This document shows, one piece after another, positions 63,564 through 64,000 of a stretch of DNA of 64,000 bases (its first letter is position 1; every line of letters starts with the position of its first letter). The position numbers and the translations under genes were made by a program. The notes under the pieces were generated by a model, which worked only from the letters and a program-made list of their open reading frames with translations, searched no databases and had not been told where the DNA came from. Source of the stretch: Saccharopolyspora elongata (GTDB lineage Bacteria; Actinomycetota; Actinomycetes; Mycobacteriales; Pseudonocardiaceae); NCBI RefSeq assembly GCF_004348985.1, contig NZ_SMKW01000008.1, forward strand, positions 118,410 through 182,409. The letters are read 5' to 3'.

Positions 63564-63606
63564 GGGGCGGGGATCGCGCAGGCGGTCCCTGCCCCGTCGT
63601 TTTTCC
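63564..63606 (+). terminator. terminator hairpin after UPF0182 gene
   Basis: GGGGCGGGGATCG (63564-63576) pairs, with two imperfect positions, with CGGTCCCTGCCCC (63583-63595), followed by TCGTTTTT. The T-run makes this a convincing intrinsic terminator. Confidence 0.75.
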
Positions 63607-63656
63607 GGAGTCCGATCGAGTGCAAATGACGTGCGTCACTTCTGGGGCCAGGGGAT

Positions 63657-63685
63657 TTGCACTACGGTTCATCACCCCGTAAGGT
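63657..63685 (+). promoter_or_regulatory. promoter of the initiator tRNA gene
   Basis: The -35 hexamer TTGCAC (63657-63662) is followed after 17 bases by the -10 hexamer TAAGGT (63680-63685). The expected start, near 63692, gives a short 5' leader before the tRNA at 63700. Confidence 0.65.
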
Positions 63686-63699
63686 TGGTGACACAACGA

Positions 63700-63776
63700 C
63701 GCGGGGTGGAGCAGCTCGGTAGCTCGCTGGGCTCATAACCCAGAGGTCGCAGGTTCGAATCCTGTCCCCGCTACCA
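63700..63776 (+). tRNA. initiator tRNA-fMet (CAU)
   Basis: A complete 77-base cloverleaf with anticodon CAT in the loop CTCATAA. Two initiator marks are visible: the first and last acceptor bases do not pair (C1 against T72), and the anticodon stem has the three G-C pairs GGG/CCC. The T-arm GTTCGAAT and the encoded CCA end are present. It charges with methionine, is formylated, and starts translation. A terminator follows 13 bases later. Confidence 0.97.
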
Positions 63777-63788
63777 TTCGAATGGTCA

Positions 63789-63820
63789 GAAGCCCTCCGA
63801 CTTCGTCGGGGGGCTTCTTT
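63789..63820 (+). terminator. terminator after tRNA-fMet
   Basis: GAAGCCCTCCGAC (63789-63801) pairs with GTCGGGGGGCTTC (63805-63817; one G-T pair) around TTC, followed by TTT and a pyrimidine tail. Confidence 0.8.
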
Positions 63821-64000
63821 CCCGTTGTCTTAATTCCCATACGGGGGCCGAGCCCCCGTAGACCCCCACGGTGCGGTGGTCGTTTTTCGTTTGCTCCTTG
63901 CTTCGGGAGCGTTCCCGGCCTGGATTCTGCACCAGCCTTTTGGTTCTGGTGTGGGGCTCGGTGTGGAGACATGGGGTGGGGCTCTTGCGTTGGGTGGGCT
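63821..64000. other. end of window, no gene seen
   Basis: GGGGGC and GCCCCC flank CGA near 63843-63857. CACCAG/CTGGTG lie near 63930-63953. No convincing coding frame is visible; the sequence is less GC-rich than coding regions. Confidence 0.4.

Noticed and set aside
60629..63625. Minus-strand open frame of nearly 1000 codons
   Set aside because: Antisense shadow of the UPF0182 gene: Arg/Gly/His-rich, no domain, no ribosome site; the plus strand has helices and family motifs.
63733..63972. Minus-strand 79-codon frame at the window end
   Set aside because: It overlaps the tRNA-fMet gene and its terminator and has no ribosome site.

Overview
The window is high-GC actinobacterial DNA, most like Saccharopolyspora or a related Pseudonocardiaceae genus. 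The reasons are strong GC bias at third codon positions, many GTG starts, whiB7, an ESX-type substrate and chaperone set, and a gene order that parallels two Mycobacterium tuberculosis blocks (around Rv1234-Rv1239 and Rv3193c-Rv3212). The genus is inferred; the M. tuberculosis gene order is from memory.

Layout. 1-1295: remnants of nitrate respiration genes, a narG slice and a narK lacking its 5' end, fused head to head. 1449-9471: a general-stress membrane protein, a four-gene sugar ABC importer (LpqY-SugABC type, probably trehalose), a secreted CAP-domain protein, two very small genes and the magnesium transporter CorA. 9926-14779: a Nudix hydrolase, a tiny secreted protein, a PH-domain membrane protein, a PHP phosphoesterase, a Cas4/RecB-like nuclease and a beta-propeller protein. 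14937-29155: the RNA helicase RhlE, a ferritin-like protein, DUF3107, a TetR/DUF4873 pair divergent from an AurF-like diiron oxygenase and a hydrolase, a second TetR, a DUF3152 protease-like protein, MoeZ, a phosphotransferase-like protein, a HemD-like protein, an alkyltransferase-like protein and a GH18 chitinase. 29357-35858: AdnA and AdnB, the two-subunit motor nuclease for double-strand break resection. 36022-42404: two unknown genes, a K+ channel, a proline-rich metallopeptidase and a DUF2207 membrane protein.

42486-46472 is a compact ESX-like module: two DUF3558 lipoproteins, a small protein with a C-terminal YxxxD signal, a glycine-rich WxG protein and an EspG-type chaperone, with no secretion machinery beside it. 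46618-52525 holds a paired M16 protease, NudC and UvrD2. 52572-53590 is a whiB7 locus with a recognisable autoregulated promoter, a leader reading frame, an attenuator-like terminator and a small gene coupled to whiB7. 53823-63547 holds a methyltransferase, an ABC1 kinase, a zinc ribbon, a YgjP-like protein, a DUF2342-type protease homologue, a PDZ-Lon protein, a PPA1309 protein and a UPF0182 membrane protein. The window closes with an initiator tRNA-fMet, its promoter and a terminator.

The gaps between genes carry several repeat families: three 48-bp palindromes, two related 62-bp palindromes, a degenerate element of roughly 45-210 bp, GATTTCGC palindromes, and a short motif GTCCAC(A/T)GTGGA that is strongly over-represented. 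Many genes have a TAnnnT hexamer 6-8 nt before the start codon and no Shine-Dalgarno, which suggests leaderless mRNAs. Genome upkeep is a theme: AdnAB, UvrD2, Nudix enzymes, the ATL protein and the Cas4-like nuclease.
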